Source: Hepsetus odoe
Taxonomy: Eukaryota; Chordata; Actinopteri; Characiformes; Hepsetidae
Length of the DNA stretch: 64,000 nucleotides
Assembly (NCBI GenBank): GCA_017165825.1
Contig: CM029370.1
Span: 28,144,146 to 28,208,145 of the forward strand
Direction of reading: 5' to 3'
Position numbers and translations under genes: made by a program. The notes below the pieces were generated by a model. That model was not told the origin of the DNA, did no database searches, and saw only the letters and a list, made by a program, of their open reading frames with translations. This document shows, piece after piece, positions 14,001-28,200 of the stretch. The stretch's first letter is position 1; every line of letters begins with the position of its first letter.

Positions 14001-17000
14001 GATTCTATAAAGCTCTAAGTACATACTTTAAGGTCTATATATATATAGTGTCTTTTTGGAAAATGAGGAATCGAAAGTGCTGAACAGGAGTTCAAATATT
14101 AAGCAAAAGAGTCAGAAATCAACAAAGTGACCCAAGTGAAACAGACTATCAGTAAAAGTGCCTAGATGTTGCTGAAGAAGCAACAGCAAAATGACGTCAG
14201 CAGATAAAAATAATCGGAAAAGACGACATCGTAGCTTGTGTTTGGGCAGAATATTGATATAAAAGCATTTAACATTACGAACCCCATCTCTCTCATATAA
14301 AACCTTCAATCCCGTCCCATCAACGTAATCAGATCAAAGAGCCAAATGTACCCCATCTTCAATCGCGTGGCTAATTTCCACAAAGGGCCACAACCATAGA
14401 CCCCTAAAAGGAGACTCAGGAGCGACTCAAACGAAACTCAAACAACATGAAAATGAGGAAAATGAGATGCTCTTACAGGATGACGCAGTCTCACAGATGA
14501 AGGTGACAAGATTCTCTTGTATCGTGGCAAAGGCGTCGAAATCGTCCACAATGAAAAGGTGCCGTTCGCTTGGTTTGCTCCCGATGTTCTGGAGCTCACC
14601 GTAGTCCACGTCCGCCACGCCAACCACGAACACACTGTAACCTGAAGGAGAAACGCAGATCTGAAGCTGTCCAACCCAAGCTTTATTTAAACACACATCA
14701 CTAATGTGCACACGCTTGTGAGGACTTGATTGAAGGTGTTATGTTATGGGCTCTCTAATGAAAGTGCTGAAGATGCCATGATCTTTTACATTTCTGATCT
14801 TTGGGAGAAAACCTCATGATGTGATTTACCAGCATGTTGCAGCTTGGCAGCGTTTTGCTTCACTTCGTCCTGAGAGCGTCCATCAGTCACAGCAACCACA
14901 ACCTTGGGGACATTCCTTCTCATTCCGCTGTCGGAATTAAACATTCTCTCATGGACGTGTTTCAGAGCAATCCCTGGACAGTGGATACAAAGAGACAGAC
15001 GGTTAGTAACTGGTATGTAAGTTACAACTCAAAGTCTGCACATTGGACACCGGTAAGAACATAAACCTATTCCAGTAGCAATTTAAAACAATCCATTAAA
15101 GCTGTCTTTCTACCATTCTATGGATGCATGTGAGGAACCTCCATCACTTTGTATTTAAAGAGATGAAAGCTGCAGCTCATTAATCCCAAAACTAATAGGA
15201 ATAAGCTAGTATTTATCTGCTTGGTCGCAGCCATCCGTCCTGCCTTCATAATTAGGTGCTGGAGACCTATCCCAGCAACACCCAGAACAGGTCCCAGATC
15301 ATGGTAGAGTCAAATATTACCACAGAATGTGAAGGACACTAAATGTCTGTAAATGTCTTCACCAAAATTCAATGGTTAATGGTTAATGATGTTCAAAAAA
15401 GAATTCATTAACCTTTAAATAAAAGTAAGGATTTGTTGGTCGGTGGGACATACATGCAGCTTTTGCCAATAAGAAATTAGAAGGTCCTTTTTATCACTTT
15501 TGGGGACGTTGTGGCACCACAACTGGACGGACTGACCAATTGAAATGTTGACATGTAATAGGTCTTATCTAATATAGTGTTGCCATGGCGACAGACGTAA
15601 ACGAGCACGTTTTCATACCCGTCTTTGTGTTTCCTCCCTTGTAGCTGATCTGCTGAGTGGCTGACAGTGCAGTGCCCTTGTCGTCATAAGCGTTCAGCTT
15701 GTACTCAGTCTTGGCATCATCGCTGTACTGCACGAAAGAAACCTGTTTCCAGAAAACACAGAGAGAAGAGAAGGCAACTCTCTTAACCCTTATGAAGAGT
15801 GATAGTAAAACAAGCTCAATAAGAGTTAAAGCATGAAGGTTTCCAAGCCAGCCCTGACCTGTACCTGTAGCAGTGTATGAAGGTGCATGTTAAGCATGGC
15901 TCCATACCTGCATTCCTGAAGGTCCGATCACATCAAAGGCTCCTATGATGTTGAAGATGAACTGCAGCACTTTGTTAAAGCTTTCTTCGCCGATACTCCA
16001 CGAGCCATCGATGAGGAACACCACATCTGCCTTGGCACCTTTGCACACTGAGGCAGAAATAAAAACAGATCTGAGTACCACAACTCCCACCCTCAGGCTG
16101 CCTTTTGAAGACCGGCACAAAGCACAGGCATCTAATTAGAGTCAGACAGTCAACAAAAGTTGTGGGACGGGGCAATTATCTCAACCTGTTGTCCTCACAA
16201 GGGGTCGCAGGTGGTGCTGGACCCTATCCCAGTACACGAAGGACGAAAGATGGAGAAACCCCAAAGTCCATCCTCAGAAATACCCAAACCATTGGCATAA
16301 TGAACTTATACGTTGCAATTACTGCTTTAATTAATCCCACTTTCCTGTGAAAATAAACCAAAGCAAGGGGGGAACATTTGGTGACCAGAAGGGCTGGGAA
16401 TGAGCTGACTTTAATGGCTTCTTTTTAGAGCTTGGAATGTTTAAGAGAATATTTTCCTGATGCATTGCAAGTGTCCTCAGCTTCCCTTGCGCCCAATGAC
16501 TGAGCAGATTTCCCAGCTTATCAGTTCTCACTCAACACCTGAGCTTGGAAGCGAGTGTACTTGAAATAAAGCGAACGGCATGAGGCCACCAAGGCTTAAC
16601 GTTAGAAGGATTCTGATTCAGGAAGGGAAATGAACTGGAGGAGAATCCAAAGTGGCGTCCATCCAAGGAGGTCCACTCTTATTGGACTGGGACTGCTGTC
16701 CAGCGTATTAAATCGATACTGATTCGAGTGAATCTTCATCCTGGATGCTTTCCTGCAGCTTTCTATAGAAACCTCTCTCCCTAGTCACCCTAAACATCAA
16801 ATCCATTTACTGTCAATCACCGAACGATACAAGAGTAGCAGAGGCTAAATGTTGCTTTAATCCCTTGAGGAGCGTCTTTTCAACAGCCCAATCACGGTGA
16901 TTGATTTGCTGTCATGCTGTGTCAACAACACTGCATTTGAGAGCTGCTGCTGCATCTGGATGTGTGTAAGGCTATCTGTTCTCAGGCTACATGCACGCTA

Positions 17001-20000
17001 CGGAGATATTCGATCCCCTACACATCCGTCTACCTCGGCCAGACTGATCTGACCATGTTCCAGTAAGACATGTGGCAAATCCACACTGTTCTGTTTTGCC
17101 AGGTGTAGACAGGAAGGCAACAGGGATCTAGCCTCAGATTATAGGTTGTTACACAGTATATGTATTACACATTGTTTTCCCATTATTTTGTATCTTTGAA
17201 TCTGTCTCAAGGTCTTCATTTCTTCATTTTTTGCTTGGGAATCATCTTGTTGGTGCAAAAATACAATTTAATGCCTGTAAGACAGTCTTCTCTTGGCCAA
17301 TTTGGTTTGATCAAATGAAGAAATGAAAGGAAGGGAGTTCTCCAGGCTGCAAAGTGCCTAAAGATTAAATGTTCTAGATAAAGGGGTTCCAACCACTTGG
17401 CGATCAGCATCGGCAGTAAACTAATCACCTGGTCATCTGGAATCCACCACTTGTTTCTATACGTTTGCTCAAATATGCCTGGACTTCCATTGAAAGTTAA
17501 GAAGCTTCTATCCTTCGGTGATAAATTTGTGTGAGCAATTTTTAATCACATCATTTTAGATTAGTTTATGTATCCAATGTTGATAAACAAGCTTTTTTTG
17601 AATTATTTGACACCAAAAAAAGTTTGATCTCCATTTCAAAGTGTGTGTATGCTTTTTCACGAGTGGACAAGCTTCATAGAACCGATCTAAATTTTGGTCT
17701 CATCACTTCACTAGAACTTTTTGGGCCATTAGCTGCCAGGTTTCCTGCCAGTGCTGCCTTGCTATCCATACAACATTAATGATATTGTACATTTGGGGAA
17801 GCACTTACCTGCCCAGCCAGGGGGAATGGTAGGAGGCGGTGGAGGAGTTGGGGGCAGAGTCGGCACTGGCGTCGGCTTGATCACTGTAAGAGACACGACC
17901 AGTTATTTATGACTTCACCAGGATGTTAAACCTCGACTCACATGGTCCAGTGCAAGAACAGAGCCGAGCTTACAGGTGCGCTCTCTGGTACTGACTCCAG
18001 GTCCTTCCAGGTTGGGAGTCTGGACGAACACGGTGGCGTTGTACAGTGAGTCTGGACTCAGGCCTTCGAAGCAGTAATGACTCTGAGCTGCTGTGATGGT
18101 GATCTCCTGCTGGCCTTTGGCAGTCGCTGAAACAGCAAGATGGACAACTGTGGGATAACAAGCCTGATACCAAATCTACTTAATAATATGGCCGCCCATG
18201 GTCACACATTTCAAGAGTAAATAAATCACTAATCAACACAGAACATCTTTGTGTACATATACTGTTCATTTGCAGGGGGCAGCATTGGTCTAATGTTCAG
18301 GGACGAGGTCACAGGCTTGGAGAGTTGTGGGTTCGAGTTCCGAACTCGTAACTCATAGCTCCATCACTGCTCCCCGGGTGCTGGATGTGGTGCCCGCTAC
18401 TGCACAGTGTTTGTGGGTTAACTACAAAGGTTGTATTTGTTTTTTTTTCACAGTGTGCTGTGACAAAATAATCACTTTCACTTGCATATATTTGTCCGTG
18501 AACCACAAAAGACTGCCTTCTCCATATTTAACCCATCACACAGTGCAGCAGGGGACAGCTATAAATAACCGGAGCAGTGCATTTGTCTATTTCATGGATT
18601 TGGTATAAAATACGGCTTGTTTTATTATTTTCACTAAGTTAAATGAAGAAAAAAACATTATTGTGCATTATATGACTATATGATTTGGCCCATTTTACTC
18701 TGGTATCAAAGGCAAAGTTCAGAGTTTCAAAGCACTCAGCATTTAATCTGATAAAAACTGAGTAATGATCAACAGTAACCCTGATATTAATAAGAATTTT
18801 TGAATTTTCCAGTATATGTGTTTATAACATCCATCAATATATTGTGCAACCCTAAAAATCAAACGAACAGCTGCATTCTGTCTCCTGCTACTCTGGTGCA
18901 CATCTGATGCCACATGTTTTCCTTTGCCAAAGCAATCCTAACCCTTTCCTTTGATTTCACTCGTTAGCCTTATGCGTGTGTGTGTGCATGTGTGTGTGTC
19001 TGGTGTGTGTGTAGTACCAAGCACCAGCAGATGAAGACCTCGTCCATTCTTTATTACTCCAAGACCTTTGTGGTGAACTAATTTCCTCTTTTCTCGTACT
19101 TGGCATGTTTTTTCGTGTCTTGGTAAATCTGCTAGAACTTTGTTTACTCCTCAAGAGCTTTGCAAATTGGACTTTCGGGCTCAAAGCTACTAAAAATACT
19201 TATAGAGAGTCCAGCAGTCTGTCTTTAACAGCCGATCTACATGTACATCTAAACCAAATGGGTTTAGAATAAATAATTAAAATGTATCTCATCTAAATCG
19301 GCTAAAAACTGCATTTTGAGTCCAGTTTTAAAGATAAAAAGTCTAGCCTGGGTCAGAGTCCAAGAAAAGTTGGGTGAGGAGCAGCTTGAGCTTCTATAGC
19401 AACGATCAAAAACAACTAGGGCTGTTTACACAAACAAGGAGACAGGAGGTAAACTAAAATCCGAAAATGGCCGGAATTCACGCAGGATTAGGTTGTGTGA
19501 CTCACGGTCCAGAGGGTTCAGCTTGATCCTGTAGGACGTCGCAGCTCGATGGGGCGTCCACCGAACGCAGAATTTGTCATGATCCACATTGTAACTTTCA
19601 AGGTTGGTCACGTTGAGGTATACTACACAGAAAGGCAGAAGCAACAGACGTAGTCAAGGGGCTGAACATCATCGCTCCACCAAGCAGAAGAAAAAAAGGA
19701 GTCACCAGGATGATGATGGTGTTAAAGTATAAAACAAATTTGGATTTGATCCTCTTTAATTCATCAGCAGATCCCAAAAGCACATTTATTACATGTTTGT
19801 TTGGTTAAGGAAAATGTATAATTTGTAATACATGTTAATTACATAGTAATTACATAGTAATACACCTTAAGTCTTGAATAAGAAGCTTAGAACTGAGGGA
19901 TGTTAATAGTATGAAGCAGGAGGGTAATGACCCGACACTTACGTGTTGTTCCCTCTCCCTCCAGTGCTCCGCTCAGACCGGCGTCGTACTGAGCAAACAC

Positions 20001-23000
20001 TTTTACATCATATGTCGTCCCGGGGAACAGGTTGTGGAGAGTGTAGGAGGTAACATCGCCAACAAACACTTCCAAAGGCTCGTCCTTATCTGAGAAACCA
20101 AACAGTGAACAACAGCAAGAGTAACACATCTGATTATCCTGAGGATTTAATTCCATTACAAGGAAACATCTCAAAATCTCCAGTTACACAGAGATTCAGT
20201 TGGCTTATTTTGGTTTAATTAAGAAAGGCTTTAAAACAAGTAAGTGAATACGTTAAGGTATTTGCTCAGGAACCCAATGGTGGAGGTGCTGGAGGTGGGT
20301 TTGGAACCTGCAATCGTTTTGGTCCAAAAGCAAATATACCACCACCGAGTGTGATATCTTATTTTAGCCCAGTATTAGGTGTATACCTTATTAAATATTG
20401 TTATATATGGAGATAAATGTTCATAACGAACACACCAAGCATGATGCATCTGAATCCAGACATGTTGACACCTCTAAAGACAGAAATAACAGCTATGGAT
20501 AACATTTACATTTATGGCATTTAGTAGACACTCTTATCCAGAGCGACTTCCATGTCCTTTTTGCAGGGACGGTCCCCCTGGAGCAACCTGGGGTTAAGGG
20601 TCTTGTTCAGGAACCCAATGGTGGTAGAGCTGGAGGTAGGATTTGAACATGCAACCTTTTGGCCCATATGCCAGAATCCTACCATTAGACTACCACCTCC
20701 CCATAAGGATAAGTGTATGTACCTGTAGGCTGATAAACCAGTTTGTAGCCCATCACCGGAGCAGGAGCAGGGTCCCAGGCCACTCGGAAGCGGGTGTACC
20801 ACTCATCAGAGACGCGGAGGTTTCTAGGCTCCAACAGGCCAACTGTGGACAACACACAGTGGATAGGATTCAAAACTAGCACACACACTGAACTCCAAAC
20901 GGCTAATGCAGTCTTTATTGGCATGACGCAGCCTGGGCTGCTACTGAATGCCCCCCATGGTTTTCCTGCCCCATGTTTATGCCGTCATTATGAGTAATAT
21001 GCGCATTCGGTTGGGGTTTATTTTCACTGTGGTTTTGCTGAGGTGGCTGGGTAGTGGGTAGCTCAACAGACAGCTTTTCTGGAGCATGGCCCATGCTAAC
21101 TGCCAGGCACAATGCCAAGGTATATACAACGGAAAACGAACTCAGACTTTCGGCTACCAGTCAAGGAGCGGGTTGTGTCCCGACAACTACTGATTCCAAA
21201 AGCCTTTTAGACTGTGTGGAAAGTACATCCAAAGACATGCAACTGGACAGTGCTCAGTGCATCCATAGTCAGATTGCTATTTTAAAAAGGGCAACAAAAA
21301 AAAACGAAACAAACAGATCGAAGGAGAAGACCACGTAGTGCACATACTCTGATAAAGAGAAATTCTAGCAATGACGTTTTGTGCATCACGTACGTGTTTT
21401 TCCATTTCCGACCAGAGAGCCTCCATTGCCGTCCGCATAGATGGCCTGCACTGTGATGTTGTATGGAGTATCAGGCAGCAGGTTTTGGAGAATCGCATTG
21501 TTTCTGTTGCCAGGAACAACAGTCTGTGGAAGAAAGCAGATAAATGGATTTACATTTCACTGACAGACTTTAGGCGAGCAATCCTGTCAAACAGATCTGG
21601 GTGGTATGCATCCTCCCACACAATGTCTAAATCTTGAGACTTGAGTCAGAGAAACAAAGGCGGAAACTATTAGAGTGACGCTGCTCCCCAGAGCGCCTCT
21701 GGTTTAACCTTAATAATGATCTCGCTCAACAGTCACTGAAAAGGAATCAGCTAATTTCCCCCCTTTAACCCGAGCTTTAACAGGTGCTGGCTGAGCAAAC
21801 ACCAGCTGCTCACAGCGCCCAGTTCTGAACGGCCTCTGATGACATTCTCGTTACAGTAACACTGATGTCATTTACGTTCTTCATTAGGCAGATTAATTCA
21901 TGATAAAATGGAAATGCACAAAAACAGGATAGCAAACATTATCACTATTCAGTCCAGTCTCTGTTCCTGAGCAGTTCTCCAGATCTTCCTGAGGGACAGT
22001 GTTGTTGTCTCTCATTTTCAGTCCAGTCTCTGTACCTGAGCAGTTCTCCAGATCTTCCTGAGGGACAGTGTTGTTGTCTCTCATGTTCAGTCCAGTCTCT
22101 GTTCCTGAGCAGTTCTCCAGATCTTCCTGAAGGACAGTGTTGTTGTCTCTCATTTTCAGTCCAGTCTCTGTACCTGAGCAGTTTGATAGTTCTGTGTTGG
22201 TTAATCCACACAGTGATCTACGTCTGAACCTTCAAGCAGAACAAAGCTTCTAACTTAAGACATGAAGCAGTGAAGAACCAGGAGTAGATGATTCCAGATG
22301 ACCAGGTGATTTGTTTACTGCTGATGCTGAACGCTGAGTGGTTGGAACTCCTTATCTAGAACCTTGTAACTTTAAAGTATGCAGATCTTTTCAAATCATC
22401 CTCAAGGACAAGAGTTTGGAAATGCTGTTCTGTATGTAAATACTCACAAACTCTGTGATGGGGTCTCCTGTGGTTGGGGCGTACGAGATCCTGTACTGCT
22501 GGACAGGACCCTCGGCGTGGTCCCAGCCTATACTGAGAGTGCTGGTGGTGGCATCAAAGACACGGAGGTTCCTGGGCCCAGCCCGAGGCACTGAAACATA
22601 TCGTTCCCTGTTAACTGGCTGTATGTAGCAAATCTGAATTTAAAACAATACCGCATTCATATGTGCGTACTCTAAAATTTGCTTCATTTTGAAAGAAAAG
22701 CTCAGAGGTTGATCAGACAAAACCTTGAATAATGGTTAGAAAAAGTGAAAGAAACCCACAAGTGGAACATAATGAAGCAGATTGAGCAAATAACACTAAA
22801 TATATCATTGATTTATAAAATCAAATCATCTCCAGTTGTAGCCCTAAGCGGGACGAAGGACCTCGGATGTGAGAAATCGGCAATTTCGTCATTCATTGCA
22901 GGGAGTCTTCATAAGTGTTAGTGAGTGTGTTTACATTCTGTAATGGTAAAGATTTAGCTCACATGTTTTTCCGTTTCCTTTCACTGGTACTCCATCTCCG

Positions 23001-24616
23001 TCCGCGTACAGCGCCAGGACATTCACAGAGTACGGCGTATCAGGGATGAGCTGGTCCAGGAATGCGTTGTTGCTGTTGCCTGGAACCAAAACCTGCACAG
23101 AGCGTCATCATTCAGATCGCATGCGGCCGAGCAGGAGTTTAAAAGTGCGTCCTACTTTACTCAATCAGTCCTGCAAGCTTCACCAATCTGGCAACACAAA
23201 TATATATAATGACCTCACTTTTAAAGCCCTGTTTAGATTAGCACAGAAAGATAACATTTCCCAATAGGCGCGTAATGCAAACAAAAGCTCTCGGGGGTTA
23301 AACGCTAAATAAATACTTTCTCCTCTGCGTAATAGCCTGGAGCTTGCTGCCAGGCTTGAGAGCGGACAGAGGGTCCTGCACAAGTCTAAACACATGCCGA
23401 GCTGCTGTGGGGAATCCCATCTTTTCACCCTTCGAAATTCAGGAGGATTATTCCACCGTCTGATCTCGGATCATTACATCATAGGGAAAGCAGGTGTGCA
23501 CCGATGGTTCTTACGTTCTGCACACATTGCGCTCAAGCAGGTGTAAGTATGGGGATCTAAGCTGGGTGGAGATGAAAAGTTCGGTTGGCGCTGTGGGAGA
23601 GAAGGTCCATAATGGAGAAAGTGTCTGCAAAGGCTTTCAGCCAAGCAGGTCCACTTGTTACTTTAGTTCATCTTAAAGATGGTTTTGCCCACAACTGTTC
23701 TTCGGGTCAAACGAGCATTGGGATGAGCTCCCTGAAGGCACTTCAACCTGAAGAACTTTGTTGTATCAAAGTTCAGCATTACTCCAAGAAACATAACTAA
23801 AGCAACTGGATAGCACAGTGGATAACACTACACCCAAGTCCCTGTGGAAATGCAGGCAATATTACTAATGCTGCATTCAAAGACCACGATTAGCTTCTCT
23901 GCTATAAAGTAATATATTAGAGGATAAAGATTTAGCAACCCAATTTATTTCATTTTTTTTTCTATAATTAAGTTCTTTTTACTCGAGATTCACAAAGCAT
24001 TATCATGTGATTTCAAAATGCACATAACGAACGTAGCTTAGGCCAAATTACAGATCTTTTATTTGGTAAAACACTATTTTAAGCCAAGCAGGAATTAAGA
24101 TAGAAGCATAGAAGATATAAAGATTTACATTTAGGACACAACACATCGACCAGTCCAACAGGAAAACACAACCGGATCATAAACCGAGTCTCATTATTCC
24201 TCAGCTGAGCCTGATTCAAGCCCAGACATAAAGTTCATTAATACATCTCACAGAAGTTCCAGGGACATGTTCCTGTGATGTGGTCAAAACGGCGGAAAAT
24301 TTGCCCAGTTCCTACTTCCTAATCCGCCCGCAAATCCATGCACATTATGCTAAAGGCCCAAAACGCAGGATTTCCGCATTATTTAAAATCAGCCTCACTG
24401 ATTACCGAACATCTGTGGGACTAATAAAACAGCAATCTAACAGCGCTTAAGCTTTCAGGGAGAGAGAAAGCAGAGCAGGGCCTGCGTTATTAAAACAGCC
24501 CAAGCGCTGAGCGAGGGGGACGGATGGGTGGATTTATACTCAGAGCGGACGTTCACACTTACTTCCTCCATATACTCAGTTTAAAATATCTATCTTTCTA
24601 TCTCTCTATCTATCTG

Positions 24617-24670
<54 letters not shown>

Positions 24671-24708
24671 CATTACTCATCTTAAAAAAAAATCTCTCTC
24701 TCTATGTC

Positions 24709-24771
<63 letters not shown>

Positions 24772-24796
24772 GTCTTTCTGTCTATCTATCTGTTTG

Positions 24797-24838
<42 letters not shown>

Positions 24839-24876
24839 CATTACTCATCTTAAAAAAAAATCTATCTCTCTATGTC

Positions 24877-24951
<75 letters not shown>

Positions 24952-24976
24952 GTCTTTCTGTCTATCTATCTGTTTG

Positions 24977-25016
<40 letters not shown>

Positions 25017-25211
25017 GTGTTCAACCCATAAATGCATGAGTGCTTTTCCAGCCATTTAACCTTTTCCACTGACTATCTGTCTATCTGTCTGTCTGTTTGT
25101 CTGTCTATCTAGTGTTTAACGGATGGGAGGATTCATGCTCAGAGCGTTGTTCACACTTACTTCCTCCATATACTCATCTTAAGAAAAATAGAGAAATAAA
25201 AACTATCTATC

Positions 25212-25254
<43 letters not shown>

Positions 25255-28200
25255 TAGTGTTTAACCCATAACTGCATGAGTGCTTTTCCAGCCATTTAAC
25301 CTTTTCCACTGACTATCTGTCTATCTGTCTGTCTATCAGTCTATCTGTCTGTCTATCTAGTGTATAACCCGTAAATGCATCTGTCTGTCTGTCTGTCTGT
25401 TTAAAAATTAGGAACTTTTAAAGGTCAAGACTCAAATTCTACAGACATGCAACATTTTCACTGAGCTTAAAAATGAAGTCAGCAAAACACACTCATGGCA
25501 CAAAGGGTTAAAACGGTGAACTAATCTGCTTTCATGACTTTATATGGAAAAAAAACTAAAATATTATAATCGATTGAACTGGGGTATAATTTTGGGGATC
25601 ATACAGCCCATAGCTCCTTTGTCAGGATGCTGTTGGTGACTTGGCGTGCTCCTCTCTAGGTCATGTTAAAGGCTCTTTGGACAGTCTGACGGTTGCCCCA
25701 CCCAAAAGCCATAAGCTGTTCTTTGTGTTCCTCGTGTGTTTGTGCATCAGCATGAAAGGAGACTCACAAACTCCGAAGGCCGGGCTCCGCTGAGGGGCGC
25801 GTAGACGACCTTGTACTGCTGCACCTGGCCTGTGGCCGGTTCCCAGCGCACATTCAGGCTGTTGGGGGAGGGGTTGTAAACCTTGATGTTTCTGGGCGGG
25901 GTACGAGGAACTGCAGGAAAGAAGGAGAGCAGGATGTAGAGCTGCACCAAACACACAGAAACGTTGGAGTTTTTTGCACGGAGGCCCATTTTAAAACAGA
26001 GGAAGCTCCATAAAGCTGGGGAATACATGCTGAGCTAAGCAGTCGACAGAAGCGCAGCAGTTTTTATGAAGCGCATGCTGGGAAACAGACGGATGTGGGG
26101 GTATAGATAGGCATTACTAAAAGTAAATACACGCTTAAAACTGAAGCAGATGTGGCCATTTGTTTGAAAGTTCTGCAGAAAAGCAGGGATCCCTCAAAAC
26201 CTTGAGGTTTGAACAATTGCCCCACTGGTGTCTCTGGTTTTCTCGCTAAATAATGCATACATCCTGTGGAAGATGATTGCAGTGGGGTATTAGCCATATT
26301 GTGCAAAGCGTATATGTTTCTGCGAGAACACTGCATCAGTATATTTTTGCAAAAGCGGTGCAATGGGATCATATAAACGCATAGTTTCCTAATTAAGCAA
26401 GGATGGCAGAGCGGACTGGGGAGTCGTTTTGTGCCATGAGCTTTGCCACGTTCACACTCCAGTGAAATTTTTCACTGGATGTGCTGAGCAGGCATGGCAT
26501 GCAATCAGAGCACAAATAAGACCAAGGCATCAAATACAGCCAAACAGCACTGAGATAAACCGGTAATCTTTTCATCTTTCCACACGCTAGTCTTCTTCTG
26601 CAGTAGACCTTGCTGGTACACAGATGGTCCTCACTGATTTCATGTCTAATATATACAAGCCTGCATGCGAACAGCACACTCACGTGTCTTCCCCTTCTCC
26701 GAAAGCCGAAGGCCCTCTCCCTCAGGATACACCGGCGCCACGGTAACGGTGTACAGAGTGTCGGACAGAAGGTTTCGTAGAACAGTGTTGGTGGTGCCTC
26801 CAGAAACTTGCTCCTGTCAAAGAGGGTCAGGTCAAGCAATCACTTGCATTACAGAAGAAAAGGAAACTTTTTATTTGAAGATGCTTTGTAAATTCTACAG
26901 CTCTCGCCTAATGACTGTCTAGTGCTGGAAACAGACTCGAACCCACAACCTCTTTGGTCCTAAAATCTAACACCTAACATTAACCTTCCTTCTGCTTCTT
27001 CTGGCTGCTCCTGTTAGGGGTCACCACAGTGGATCATCCATCTCCATTTCTTCCTGTCCACTGCATCTTCCTCTTTCACACTGACCACCTACATGCCCTT
27101 CCTCTTCTCTTCTTACCTGGATGCTCCATCCTCAGCATCCTTCTCCTGATACACTTATTCTTTATCCTCTGCAAGTCCAAACCGATGCAATCTTGCTTCT
27201 CTGACTCCAGACCATCCAACCTGAGCTGTCCTTCTGACACACTAAACCTAACCTTAATACTGTTCCAGCAGATAGTTTAACAATGACAGTATCTGTAGAT
27301 CATCTACAGGAGAGAAGTGAGCGCGTTCATCTACTTGATTCAAATGCAACAATTCCATGAGAATAAAAGATGTCGAATCAATTAGTGTTAAAAGAAGAAC
27401 ATATTTCATTCATGTGGAAACGATGCAATGAATCAAGCTTTGCTTAAATCAGTCCAGGAATGAAATATAGGAATGCAGTGCAGTCCAGTGACACTGCAGT
27501 TAACTGGGACCAGACAAGAGGATGAAGCAGCTGCAAAATCAAAGTCAGTGGTCTCAATCCACAACACAAAAACCCGAGCACAGGAAAGATGAGATGCGTC
27601 CCCGTGAGATGTGTCCCTGTATCTCACCATGTCTTCAGCCCCTCCAGAAGCAGGGACGTAGAACAGTCGGTACTGGCGCACGTTTCCTTCAGCAGGTTCC
27701 CAGCGCACCCGCAGCGAGCTGGTGGTGGGATCGGACACCTGCAGGTTCCTCACGCCACCCAAAGCCTCTGCCAATCAAAACGCTGCTTCAGAAACACTGA
27801 CGAGAAAACCTACACTGCCCTTCAACAATCTGGGGACACTGAGTTTCTGATACTTTTTTAAGCCTGCAATTTATTTTCTATACACTTTCTCTGTAAAGCC
27901 CACAATGCATTCATTAAAATTGGTTTTATTTGGCTGTATTCTTTCTTAATTCTTTCCAAAATGTCTTCAGATATCAAATGATAAACTATAAATTGCAATT
28001 AAGGCAATTAGACTTGCAAGACATTTTCATTTTAAAAAAGATTTTTGAAAAAGCAAAATGTCCCCAAATGATGTCCCCAAAAAGATTTTTTTAGATTGTT
28101 ACACACTTGTTTTTCCATTCTCCGACTGCCTCTTCCCCTCCATATCAGGGTATACTGGCACCACGGAGACCTTGTACTCCGTGTCTGGCTGCAGGTTCCT

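Larger units (their letters stand above)
18127..19505 (-). other. Intron inside FN3 domain 16
   Basis: Contains an almost back-to-back inverted SINE pair (18270-18582) and a GT-rich stretch (18978-19012). No other structure is recognised. Confidence 0.6.

Noticed and set aside
21893..22211. Two repetitive minus-strand open frames of 86 and 88 residues.
   Set aside because: They exist only because the 69-bp repeat unit is a multiple of three; two frames being open at once argues against coding.
24588..25400. Could the spaced repeats be a CRISPR array?
   Set aside because: These are eukaryotic tetranucleotide microsatellites without uniform repeats and spacers. The same applies to 21950-22190 and 36258-36321.
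26393..26839. 148-residue minus-strand open frame.
   Set aside because: It runs through the FN3 exon 26684-26813 in a wrong frame; no recognisable domain.
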